Shown in pieces: positions 26,231 through 34,505 of a DNA stretch of 64,000 nt. The stretch is from Streptomyces prunicolor NBRC 13075 (GTDB lineage: Bacteria > Actinomycetota > Actinomycetes > Streptomycetales > Streptomycetaceae). The translations under genes were made by a program, and so were the position numbers. The notes beneath the pieces are model-generated. The model saw only the letters and a list, made by a program, of their open reading frames with translations, searched no databases and was not told where the DNA came from. Location: NCBI RefSeq assembly GCF_000367365.1, contig NZ_BARF01000038.1, forward strand, positions 1 through 64,000. The letters are read 5' to 3'. The stretch's first letter is position 1. Every line of letters begins with the position of its first letter.

Positions 26231-26989
26231 CGCCTCCTTGGCGACTGACTGCTGATTCCGGAGGCGTCGAAATGCGAGCTCTTGGCGCAGCTCGACGTCT
26301 CCGGTAAGATCACTTGCGGATTTCCATGGATCGGATGAATCAGCCTCTGCCACGTCGCTGACAGCTCACCTTCGGCAGGCAAGGTCATTCGAGCACATCG
26401 CTGATCTTCGAGACTGCATCTGGGCTCGCTGCAAGAAGTGTCCGTCCGTAGCAGGCTTCCGTTCACCTCGGACAAACCAAAAAGCGCCACCAAAGGAGTG
26501 CCCCCGTGCCCGCCACCCTGCGGTGACAATGGGGGCACTCAATCATTAAAAGACGCTTGCGACGAAGCATCTGCGCCAGAATCCCGTGGGGTGCCATGCC
26601 GGGCGCGGATCCGCGATCGCGAGAAACACCGGCGCCTGCACTTCCGCGATGGGCCACCTTGCGCGGCCTGAGCGAAGCTACGCTTCTCTGCCAGCTGGAC
26701 GACCGACGAAGTCGCCAGCGACAGTGAAGGCAACAAGGCACCCCATGATTGCCAGGAAGCCAGCAACTCGCCGAACAACCACTCGGGGCTGGCCGAAAAT
26801 TCGACTCATGACAAAAAAGGGCAAGCTGCGGCAAAAAGCGACTTCAGGTTAACGAAGCCAGCGAACTGAGAAAACGCTTTACGCTACACTTTAGACATCG
26901 CGCGACTACTGCACCACCAGCCGTGGCACGGCACGGCTGGATACCCAGAGGCATTCATTCCCTACCACGGCCCTTCCGGGAGCACATCG
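26231..26989. other. 760-bp AT-richer region without supported genes
   Basis: Several short reading frames on both strands lack start signals and family features. Two clear inverted repeats: GAGTGCCCCC (26496-26505) / GGGGGCACTC (26531-26540), and CCAGCCGTG (26917-26925) / CACGGCTGG (26932-26940). The second may end a transcript or lie in the 5' region of the following gene. Possibly decayed RHS cassettes, but no coding homology could be seen. Confidence 0.5.
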
Positions 26990-27454
26990 ATGCGCCGACG
27001 TCGTAACCGTGAGCAGCCTCACGAACCTTTCACTCCGACCACCTCAGGTGCGATTGCGATCGCAATTCAAGAAATAGTCACCGTTATAGAGATTCTTGAG
27101 CACGCCCATTCTCAAATCACCGAGTTGAGCGACGCAAGCAACGAAACAATCTCCAGCGCCAGCGGATCCACCCTGATACCGTCACTCTACGCGCGGGCCG
27201 GACTGGCCTCAATTAATGGGCGCCACGATATCCCATTACTCGCCAGCGAGATTAGTCTACTTGAGGCAGCAGTAATTAATCTGGAATCCTATGATGGAAA
27301 CGAGACCGTACTGTGCGCCGGCTACGAATTGCTGGATAACTTTACCTATCGCCGAAGGAATGCCGATCCTCTATCTAGCGTGCACGGAATATTGACATTC
27401 GCTGGTGAGGCGGGAGATACGGCCAGTGGACCAGCAACTCCTTCCCTAGCATGA
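26990..27454 (+). CDS. Hypothetical protein near the right end of the element
   Basis: 154 residues. Basic N-terminus (MRRRRNREQPHEPF), then predicted helices (AIAIAIQEIVTVIEILEHAH, LLASEISLLEAAVINLESY). Codon use is clearly less GC-biased than the neighbours, pointing to foreign origin. GGGAGCAC upstream gives a weak ribosome site. No family recognised. It might be an orphan immunity or regulatory protein linked to the RHS locus, but this is speculation. Confidence 0.55.
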   Translation: MRRRRNREQPHEPFTPTTSGAIAIAIQEIVTVIEILEHAHSQITELSDASNETISSASGSTLIPSLYARAGLASINGRHDIPLLASEISLLEAAVINLESYDGNETVLCAGYELLDNFTYRRRNADPLSSVHGILTFAGEAGDTASGPATPSLA

Positions 27455-28069
27455 CGGCGAGAACCAGGCGGTCCGCATGCTTACTGGATGAGTCCCTGCC
27501 GTCGCGGCACCGGTTACCGGGAAAGTGCCAGCGTGACACTCTCCTCTTCGGTGCCCATAATTCATGGATCGAATAGCGCCTAGTTGGCGACCTGATACTT
27601 CGGATCCTCTCTTCTCGAACATTCCGCGACTCTCGGCCAGTCCCACTTTCCAGCCGTCTCCAATAGGGCGACGCATCCAATGGCGGTTGGCGCGTTGCAC
27701 AATTCTGAAGGTGCCGCCATGGCTACCATTCGCGCGGTCACGGGAGAGAAGGTTACCGAGTGATGGCGAAGGCGCCCGGCTGCTCCACATGCAACAGCAG
27801 GCCGGACCAACAAGTTCCTGGACAGGGAGGACGGGCCGGGCGATGGCTTCTGGGACATAACCATGGACGCGAGTTGCGCACCTCTTCCCTGACCGAGAGT
27901 ACGACCGACCGATGCCTCCGCGTCGCAGTCTCGGGCGAGCCGCAGTCCGCACACAGTCCGCAAGACACCCAATCAAGACCGTCGCACCCCATCGCCACCA
28001 ATCGCCAAAAGGCCAGGTCAGTGCCCCACAAGAAACATCCCCGCAGGTCACCAACCTGGCCCATTACTA
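27455..28069. other. Right-end region of the element, no supported gene
   Basis: About 615 bp to attR. Open frames exist on both strands but have no plausible starts, composition or family features. Probably contains the arm-type integrase or excisionase sites next to attR and decayed DNA. Confidence 0.45.
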
Positions 28070-28084
28070 GGAGACCAAGAAGGC
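28070..28084 (+). repeat. attR core of the integrated element
   Basis: GGAGACCAAGAAGGC, identical to 8241-8255. It is followed by CTGA, that is the original last codon GCC and stop of sodN, then by the original sodN 3' UTR. Confidence 0.9.
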
Positions 28085-28190
28085 CTGACACCCAGTCGGC
28101 CTGTCCCGACCGACCGGCGATCGGTGCACCATCGACGGTCAGTGGGTTTGGGGAAGGGGCTCCGTCGGTTCACCGGCGGAGCCCCTTCGT
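28085..28190 (+). ncRNA. Displaced sodN 3' UTR, likely s-SodF sRNA region
   Basis: The original sodN stop (TGA 28086-28088) is followed by about 100 nt ending in a strong hairpin. In Streptomyces coelicolor the sodN 3' UTR is processed to a 90-nt sRNA, s-SodF, that represses sodF mRNA. The size and terminator here match that arrangement. Because the element separates it from the sodN promoter, its normal source transcript is lost. Complementarity to sodF could not be tested. Confidence 0.6.
28154..28187 (+). terminator. Terminator of the original sodN transcript
   Basis: AAGGGGCTCCG (28154-28164) pairs with CGGAGCCCCTT (28177-28187), an 11-bp perfect stem with a 12-nt loop. It now lies about 19.9 kb from sodN. 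Confidence 0.85.
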
Positions 28191-28235
28191 CGTTCCCGCC
28201 CCGACAACCGCAGCCCCCGTGCCATCCTGGACGAC

Positions 28236-28646
28236 GTGAACCGCGACGACCTCGTACGGCTGCGCCAGGCCCGTGACCGCATGAACCGCGAGTACGCCGA
28301 ACCGCTCGACATGGCCTCGATCGCCCGCACCGCGCTGATGTCCCCGGGCCACTTCCAGCGCAGCTTCCGCGCCGCGTACGGGGAGACGCCGTACAGCTAT
28401 CTCATGACCCGGCGGATAGAGCGGGCGAAGGCCCTCCTCCGGCGCGGCGACCTCAGTGTGACCGAGGTGTGCATGGCCGTCGGCTGTACGTCGCTGGGCT
28501 CCTTCAGCTCCCGATTCACCGAGCTGGTCGGCGAGACCCCGAGCGCCTACCGCGCCCGTTCCCACGAGGCGGGCGCGGTGATCCCGTCCTGCGTGGCCCG
28601 CACTTTCACCCGCCCGAACCGGGCGGGACCGCCGCTCCGCCCCTAG
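28236..28646 (+). CDS. AraC-family transcriptional regulator, short
   Basis: 136 residues consisting mainly of the AraC DNA-binding domain with its two helix-turn-helices: EPLDMASIARTALMSPGHFQ and LSVTEVCMAVGCTSLGSFSS, ending in FTELVGETPSAYR. No ligand-binding domain. GTG start at 28236. The downstream VOC gene starts 4 bp after the stop, so the two form an operon and the regulator may control it. Confidence 0.88.
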   Translation: MNRDDLVRLRQARDRMNREYAEPLDMASIARTALMSPGHFQRSFRAAYGETPYSYLMTRRIERAKALLRRGDLSVTEVCMAVGCTSLGSFSSRFTELVGETPSAYRARSHEAGAVIPSCVARTFTRPNRAGPPLRP

Positions 28647-28650
28647 CCTG

Positions 28651-29073
28651 ATGCCCATGGATCTCAAACTCCGCCAGTGCTTCATCGCCGTCGACGACCA
28701 CGACAAGGCGCTCGCCTTCTACTGCGACGTCCTGGAGCTGGAAATCCGTAACGACGTCGGTTTCGAGGGCATGCGGTGGGTGACCGTGGGGTCGCCGTTG
28801 CAGCCGGACGTGGAGATCGTCCTGGAGCCGCCGGCCGCGAACCCGGACGCCTCCCCCGCCGACAAGCAGGCCATGGCCGAACTCCTCGCCAAGGGCACCC
28901 TGCGCGGGGTCAACTTCACCACCGCCGACCTCGACACCCTCTACGCCCGAGTCCAGGAGTCCGGCGCCGAGGTGATCCAGGAGCCGACGGACCAGCCGTA
29001 CGGCGTCCGCGACTGCGCGTTCCGCGATCCGGCCGGGAACATGCTGCGGTTCATGGAGCGGAGCGGGGACTGA
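28651..29073 (+). CDS. VOC-family protein (glyoxalase/bleomycin resistance fold)
   Basis: 140 residues. A single vicinal oxygen chelate domain: FIAVDDHDKALAFYCDVLEL at the start and EPTDQPYGVRDCAFRDPAGN near the end. The ending GNMLRFME carries the usual metal-ligand Glu position. Substrate unknown. Co-directional and close to the AraC gene. ATG 28651; an in-frame ATG at 28657 is also possible. Confidence 0.87.
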   Translation: MPMDLKLRQCFIAVDDHDKALAFYCDVLELEIRNDVGFEGMRWVTVGSPLQPDVEIVLEPPAANPDASPADKQAMAELLAKGTLRGVNFTTADLDTLYARVQESGAEVIQEPTDQPYGVRDCAFRDPAGNMLRFMERSGD

Positions 29074-29179
29074 CAGGTGGAGCTGACAAGTGGGGCTGAA
29101 AGACGGGGCGGACAGCGGAACGGACAGGTGGGGCTGAAATTCTCACGGCGGGTCGCGGCCTCCCGCCTACGATCACGCC

Positions 29180-29932
29180 ATGAGCACCCCCGCCGGCATC
29201 CGCTGGACCTACGCCTTCGTCGACCGCCCGCTCGGTCTCCTCGAACCCGCCCGCGCCTTCTGGACGGCCGTCACGGACACCCGGCTGTCCGAACTCCGCG
29301 GTGAACAAGGGGAGTTCGTCACCCTGCTGTCCGACAGCACCGACGCCTGCGTGAAGGTCCAGGGCGTCGAGGCCGGTCCGGGCGGCGCGCATCTCGACTT
29401 CTCCGTCGAGGACGTACCGGCGTTCGTGGACTCCGCGCTGCGACTCGGCGCGGAGACCGTCGCCGAGCACGACGGCCGGGCCGTACTCCGGTCCCCCGCA
29501 GGGCAGTTGTTCTGCGCCGTCCCCTGGCACGGCGAGTCCGTACGACCGCCCGTCGTGGCCGGCACCCGCCTCGACCAGGTCTCCCTCGACCTCGGGCCCG
29601 GCTCCTACGACGCCGAAGTCGCCTTCTGGAGCGCCCTGTTGCCCGACTGGGCCTCGCTGTCGGGTGCGCTCCCGGAGTTCCATGTGCTCAAGCCACCGCC
29701 CGGCCTGCCGATCCGGATCCTGCTCCAACGCCTCGGCGAGGAACGCCCCGCCGCCGCCCATCTCGACCTGGCCTGCGCGGACATCGACGCGGCGAGGGAA
29801 CGGCACGAGCAGCTGGGCGCGACGGTCGTCTCCCACGGCAAGCACTGGACGGTGATGCGTGACCCGGCGGGCGGCGTCTACTGCCTGACCGGGCGCGACC
29901 CGGAGACCGGCGGGCTCCCTAGCCGCCCCTGA
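29180..29932 (+). CDS. Two-domain VOC-family protein
   Basis: 250 residues with two VOC-like halves. First (around 8-118): WTYAFVDRPLGLLEPARAFW to LRSPAGQLFCAVPW. Second (around 130-245): LDQVSLDLGPGSYDAEVAFW to VMRDPAGGVYCLTGRD. Glyoxalase-like proteins of this length are common in Streptomyces; substrate unknown. Overlaps by 14 bp with the convergent small gene at 29919. Confidence 0.85.
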   Translation: MSTPAGIRWTYAFVDRPLGLLEPARAFWTAVTDTRLSELRGEQGEFVTLLSDSTDACVKVQGVEAGPGGAHLDFSVEDVPAFVDSALRLGAETVAEHDGRAVLRSPAGQLFCAVPWHGESVRPPVVAGTRLDQVSLDLGPGSYDAEVAFWSALLPDWASLSGALPEFHVLKPPPGLPIRILLQRLGEERPAAAHLDLACADIDAARERHEQLGATVVSHGKHWTVMRDPAGGVYCLTGRDPETGGLPSRP

Positions 29933-30149
29933 CGCAGACGACGATCACCCGGGGGTCGTCGTACCGCGAGTCCGTCGGCCTCGGGCAGGCGCTCGCCGTG
30001 TCCTGATTCTCCTGCCGCTGCCAGTGCGCCCCGCCGGGCGCCCGCGCGTCGCCGGAGTCCCGCAACGACAGCGTGAGCCCGCCCCCGACGGCCACCGCGA
30101 CCACCCACGCGACCAGGACCCGCCGCCATAACCGGCTCAAGCCGTCCAC
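29919..30149 (-). CDS. Small membrane-anchored or exported hypothetical protein
   Basis: 76 residues. GTG start, basic N-terminus (MDGLSRLWRR), one hydrophobic helix (VLVAWVVAVAVGGGLTL), then a short polar, extracytoplasmic tail with two cysteines. It overlaps the upstream DUF952 gene by 13 bp, so the two are probably co-transcribed. No family recognised. Confidence 0.65.
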   Translation of the reverse strand: MDGLSRLWRRVLVAWVVAVAVGGGLTLSLRDSGDARAPGGAHWQRQENQDTASACPRPTDSRYDDPRVIVVCVRGG

Positions 30150-30496
30150 GCCTCCACCTCCACCACCGCGCCCACCGGAATCGCCCCGTACACATGCGGG
30201 AACTCCTCCCCACCCGGCTCCGGCGCCTCATACTTCAGCGGTACGCCGAGCCGCCCCGGGTCCACGACCAGGACCACCAGCTCGTCGGGGCCGTCGTAGG
30301 AACCGTACAAAAACGTTGCCACGCGCGAGAGTTGGGAACGGGTCGAGCAGTGGATGAAACCCTCCTGCTGGAGGGTGCGGCCACGGGTCGACCACTCGTA
30401 ACTCCCCCGCTCGCGGGCCGCGTCCCACAGGGCGCGCTCGGTGATGTGGAGGATGGGGGCAGGACTGGGGGCTGTGGTGGGTTCGTCTTCCGGCAT
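30137..30496 (-). CDS. DUF952 family protein
   Basis: 119 residues with the DUF952 features ILHITERALWDAARERGSYE, a GFIHCST box and a DELVVLVVDPGRLG strand, ending in HVYGAIPVGAVVEVE. The fold resembles an ADP-ribosyltransferase/RNA 2'-phosphotransferase-like barrel, but no activity is established. Nine bp downstream of the sigma-factor gene on the same strand, so possibly part of that operon. Confidence 0.82.
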   Translation of the reverse strand: MPEDEPTTAPSPAPILHITERALWDAARERGSYEWSTRGRTLQQEGFIHCSTRSQLSRVATFLYGSYDGPDELVVLVVDPGRLGVPLKYEAPEPGGEEFPHVYGAIPVGAVVEVEAWTA

Positions 30497-30505
30497 GGGA
30501 TCACG

Positions 30506-31723
<1,218 letters not shown>

Positions 31724-31728
31724 ACGGC

Positions 31729-32142
31729 TCAGATGTCCCCGCCGCCGTCCCCGATGGGGCGGATCACCACCGCGCGGTTGGCGGCACCCTCGGGCAGGGG
31801 GCAGCGGGTGACGCGGTCGGCGATCTCCGTGACGCGCTCCAGGCTCGCGCACTCCAGGACCCAGTAGCCGGCCATCAGCTCCTTGGTCTCGCTGTACGGC
31901 CCGTCGGTGATCACTGCCTTGCCGTCCGCGCCCAGCGCCACCAGCCGGGTCCGCGCCGGCTCGGTCAGCCCCTGCGCGTCGATCAGCTCACCCGTCTCGG
32001 ACAGGTCGTCGTTGATGGCTCCCATGTGGGCGAACATGGCCTGCATCTCGGCCTCGCTCCAGGCCGGGGAACCGGGGGTGGGCTTGCCCTGCATGCCGTC
32101 GTAGTCCGCCTGTGTGCCCTGCACCATGACCAGGTACTTCAT
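31729..32142 (-). CDS. YCII/DGPF-domain protein, partner of the ECF42 sigma factor
   Basis: 137 residues of the YCII-related family: MKYLVMVQGTQADYDGMQGK, VITDGPYSETKELMAGYWVL (the DGPF box) and a terminal strand AVVIRPIG. ATG with GAAGGAGC upstream. First gene of an operon with the ECF sigma factor. YCII proteins have a dimeric ferredoxin-like fold and are thought to sense or process a small molecule for ECF42 control; ligand unknown. Confidence 0.9.
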   Translation of the reverse strand: MKYLVMVQGTQADYDGMQGKPTPGSPAWSEAEMQAMFAHMGAINDDLSETGELIDAQGLTEPARTRLVALGADGKAVITDGPYSETKELMAGYWVLECASLERVTEIADRVTRCPLPEGAANRAVVIRPIGDGGGDI

Positions 32143-32227
32143 GAGTCCGCTCCTTCGGCTCGTGCCACCCGTGCCGGGCGGCTGTCACAGGAGACATCGG
32201 AGCCGGGCCGGGATTCTCGACACGGGT

Positions 32228-32425
32228 TCAGGATTCTTTCGGGCCGGATTCGGCCCCGGGCTCCTCTTTGGGCCCGGCGCCCTCGCCGACGTACGCCTCG
32301 CAGTCGGGGTTCCGGCACGGGCCGGCCACCCACTTCGGTACCCATGCGCCGAGCGTCTTGTACCGCCGCACGACGGTGGCCACCGGCTGTCCGCAGTCGG
32401 GACAGGTGTGCTCTTCTCTGCCCAT
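32228..32425 (-). CDS. Small zinc-ribbon protein
   Basis: 65 residues with two cysteine pairs, EHTCPDCGQP and GPCRNPDCEAY, spaced as in a zinc ribbon. The C-terminal 17 residues are acidic and polar. ATG at 32425, five bp from the GNAT gene stop on the same strand, so co-transcribed. No function known. Confidence 0.78.
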   Translation of the reverse strand: MGREEHTCPDCGQPVATVVRRYKTLGAWVPKWVAGPCRNPDCEAYVGEGAGPKEEPGAESGPKES

Positions 32426-32429
32426 GTAC

Positions 32430-33035
32430 TCAGCCTAGGACCGTGCGGGGCTCGCGCCACATCGGATACATGCGCGGGCCTTCCGGGAGGTCGAGGGTGC
32501 TGTCGGTGAAGGTGTAGCCGAGCCGCTCGTACAGCTTGGTGCTGCGTTCGCTGCTCGCCTCCAGGTACGCGGGCAGGCCCTCGCGGTCGCAGCGCTCCAG
32601 GACGTGCCGGATGAGCGCGGCGCCGAGCCCCTCGCCCTGCCGGCCCGGCGCCACGGCGATCATCCACAGATATTCGTGGGCCTGGCCGGCGGGATGTCCC
32701 TCCGCCATGAGCCGGGCGATCGTCTCGACCCGCTCGTTGTCGGGATCCACCAACTCCCGCAGCTCTACGGCCTCGTCCTCGCCGCTCTCCGCATGCGCCT
32801 CGCCCGGCACCGACAGCCACAGCGCGCACGCCGCGCCGTCCTCGGCGAGGTCGATACGGCCGTCGGCGAACACCGCGTCGGTGAAGGCGGCCATCAGCTT
32901 GTGGTGGGTCGTACGGCGGTACTCGGCGTCGGGGAAGATCCAGCCGCTCACCGGATCGTCCTGAAAGGCCTCGTCCAACAGCCGGACGACCAGCTCTCTG
33001 TCGCCCTCGCCCGCCGCCCGTATCGCCACGCCCAT
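32430..33035 (-). CDS. GNAT-family N-acetyltransferase
   Basis: 201 residues. The acetyl-CoA site is WMIAVAPGRQGEGLGAALIR (motif A, with the Q/RxxGxG/A loop), followed by ASSERSTKLYERLGYTFTDS (motif B). The start at 33035 has AAGGGGCGG upstream; the six-residue longer reading is less likely. Acceptor substrate unknown. Confidence 0.87.
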   Translation of the reverse strand: MGVAIRAAGEGDRELVVRLLDEAFQDDPVSGWIFPDAEYRRTTHHKLMAAFTDAVFADGRIDLAEDGAACALWLSVPGEAHAESGEDEAVELRELVDPDNERVETIARLMAEGHPAGQAHEYLWMIAVAPGRQGEGLGAALIRHVLERCDREGLPAYLEASSERSTKLYERLGYTFTDSTLDLPEGPRMYPMWREPRTVLG

Positions 33036-33114
33036 GTTCCGCCCCTTAGCTCTCAACCGCCGTCACTTGAAAGGGTGTTGAGACTAGCGGGACTTACGGG
33101 CGAGTGAGCCGAAG

Positions 33115-33200
33115 GGGCGCGTCGTTGTCGAGAGGGCGAGCGCGCGGAGGCCCGAAGGGTCGAGCACGGTCGGCCTCTCGACAACGACTTTGGCGCCCCG
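33115..33200. repeat. Long inverted repeat, likely dispersed Streptomyces element
   Basis: GTCGTTGTCGAGAGG (33122-33136) pairs perfectly with CCTCTCGACAACGAC (33175-33189); outside it GGGGCGC (33115-33121) pairs with GCGCCCC (33194-33200). I recall this sequence family between many Streptomyces genes. The Arg/Ser-rich frame across it is not a gene. The rest of 33036-33330 holds no gene. Confidence 0.7.
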
Positions 33201-33330
33201 GAGGCGAACCGAGCCACAAATAAAGGGGTGCGGGCCCCGCGCACCGTGGGGATGCGCGGGACCCGTCTGTCCGGAGCCCCGGTTGCCGTGCGGGGTCAGG
33301 ACCGCACGGTTCCGTCAGGCTCCGGAGTCA

Positions 33331-34419
33331 TCAACTGCTGCGCCGGGTCACGAACTCGGCCAGCGCGAGGAGACCGCCCGCGTCCTGCGGGTCCGGGATC
33401 GCCCGGGCCAGTTCCTGGACGGCGCGCGCCATATGGTCGGCCGCCTGGTCCTGCGCCCAGTCCCGGCCGCCCGCCCGCTCGACGGCGAGCGCGGTGCGCT
33501 CCAACTCCCCTTCCTCGTACGGCAGTCCGTACAGCTCCGCGAGTTCCACGGCCGCCGGCGTGCCCGAGGTGAGGGCGGCGACCACGGGCAGGGACTTCTT
33601 GCGGACGGCGAGGTCGGCACCGGCCGGTTTGCCGGTGCGGGCGGGGTCGCCCCATATGCCGATGACGTCGTCGATCAGCTGGAAGGCGAGCCCGGCCTGG
33701 CGGCCGAACGCGTCCAGCGCCTCGACGTCCTCGGCGGACGCCCCCGCGTACAGCGCGCCCACCGCGCAGGCGCAGCCGAGCAGCGCGCCGGTCTTGGCCT
33801 CGGCCATGGCGAGCACCTCGTCGAGGGTGACCTCGCCGGGGGCGCGCTGTTCCATGGCGGTGTCCGTGTGCTGGCCCTCGCACAGTTCGATGACGCAGTC
33901 CGCGAGCCGGGCGGCGGCGGCCGGGGACGCGGGGTGCGGGTCCGCGGCGAGCAGTCGCAGGGCCAGCGCCTGGAGGGTGTCCCCGGCGAGGATCGCGTCG
34001 GCGTCGCCGAACACGGTCCACGCGGTGGGCCGGTGTCTGCGGGTGGTGTCCCGGTCCATCACGTCGTCGTGCAGCAACGTGAAGTTGTGGACCAGTTCCA
34101 CCGCCGCGGCGGCCCGCAGCGCGCCCGTCCGTGCCCGCTCGCCGCCGAGAGCGCCGGCGGCGGCCAGGACGAGGGCGGGGCGGATCGCCTTGCCGGCGTT
34201 GCCCGCCGCCGGTGTGCCGTCCGCGTGCTCCCACCCGAAGTGGTAGAGCGCGATCCGGCGCATCGAGCCGGGCAGCGAGTCGATCGCCGAGCGCAGCTCG
34301 GGGTCGACGGACGCCCTGGCCCCCTCCAGGAACACCGCCGCCTCGTGCCCCTCGGACGGCGGTGTCGGTGCCGGTGTCCCGCCGGCGGGCTGTTTCGTCT
34401 CCGTCCCGAGCTCGGCCAT
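33331..34419 (-). CDS. Polyprenyl diphosphate synthase, likely encapsulin cargo
   Basis: 362 residues. It condenses isopentenyl diphosphate with allylic diphosphates. The first Asp-rich motif is LLHDDVMDRDTTRRHRPT; the second region is FQLIDDVIGIWGDPARTGK with the following KKSLPV. The N-terminal about 30 residues are Pro/Thr/Gly-rich and disordered, the type of extension that directs cargo into Family 2 encapsulins. ATG 34419 is chosen because the much longer in-frame reading crosses the upstream encapsulin gene in another frame. Eighty-six bp downstream of the encapsulin gene. Product chain length cannot be told. Confidence 0.92.
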   Translation of the reverse strand: MAELGTETKQPAGGTPAPTPPSEGHEAAVFLEGARASVDPELRSAIDSLPGSMRRIALYHFGWEHADGTPAAGNAGKAIRPALVLAAAGALGGERARTGALRAAAAVELVHNFTLLHDDVMDRDTTRRHRPTAWTVFGDADAILAGDTLQALALRLLAADPHPASPAAAARLADCVIELCEGQHTDTAMEQRAPGEVTLDEVLAMAEAKTGALLGCACAVGALYAGASAEDVEALDAFGRQAGLAFQLIDDVIGIWGDPARTGKPAGADLAVRKKSLPVVAALTSGTPAAVELAELYGLPYEEGELERTALAVERAGGRDWAQDQAADHMARAVQELARAIPDPQDAGGLLALAEFVTRRSS

Positions 34420-34505
34420 GGGGTCCCCCTCGGAGAGTCCGCGGACGGTGACTTGGGGTGTACCCGCCCTTGCGGGCGGGAACACCGCGTCCAGCTGCTG
34501 AAACG

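Larger units (their letters stand above)
8241..28084. mobile_element. Integrative mobilizable element in the sodN 3' end (~19.8 kb)
   Basis: Bounded by the direct repeat GGAGACCAAGAAGGC at 8241-8255 and 28070-28084. It carries, from the left end, a tyrosine integrase, an XRE repressor and a divergent excisionase-like protein, a DUF3631 protein, MobC and a relaxase, so it can excise and be mobilised. No FtsK/TraB translocase or coupling protein is visible, so transfer probably needs a helper. Cargo: a methyltransferase/XRE/ATPase/aaRS-like/ASCH block and an RHS toxin with a candidate immunity gene. Stretches at the right end (26.2-28.07 kb) are AT-richer and mostly non-coding. Confidence 0.9.

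Noticed and set aside
26463..26834. 123-codon minus-strand frame with a CPHC motif
   Set aside because: One isolated Cys pair only; no start signal or wider similarity.
27446..28054. 202-codon minus-strand frame near attR
   Set aside because: Erratic composition, no start signal, no family; overlaps other equally weak frames.
33053..33244. 63-residue Arg/Ser-rich minus-strand frame
   Set aside because: It lies across a dispersed inverted repeat whose translations look like genes in many Streptomyces; no coding evidence.
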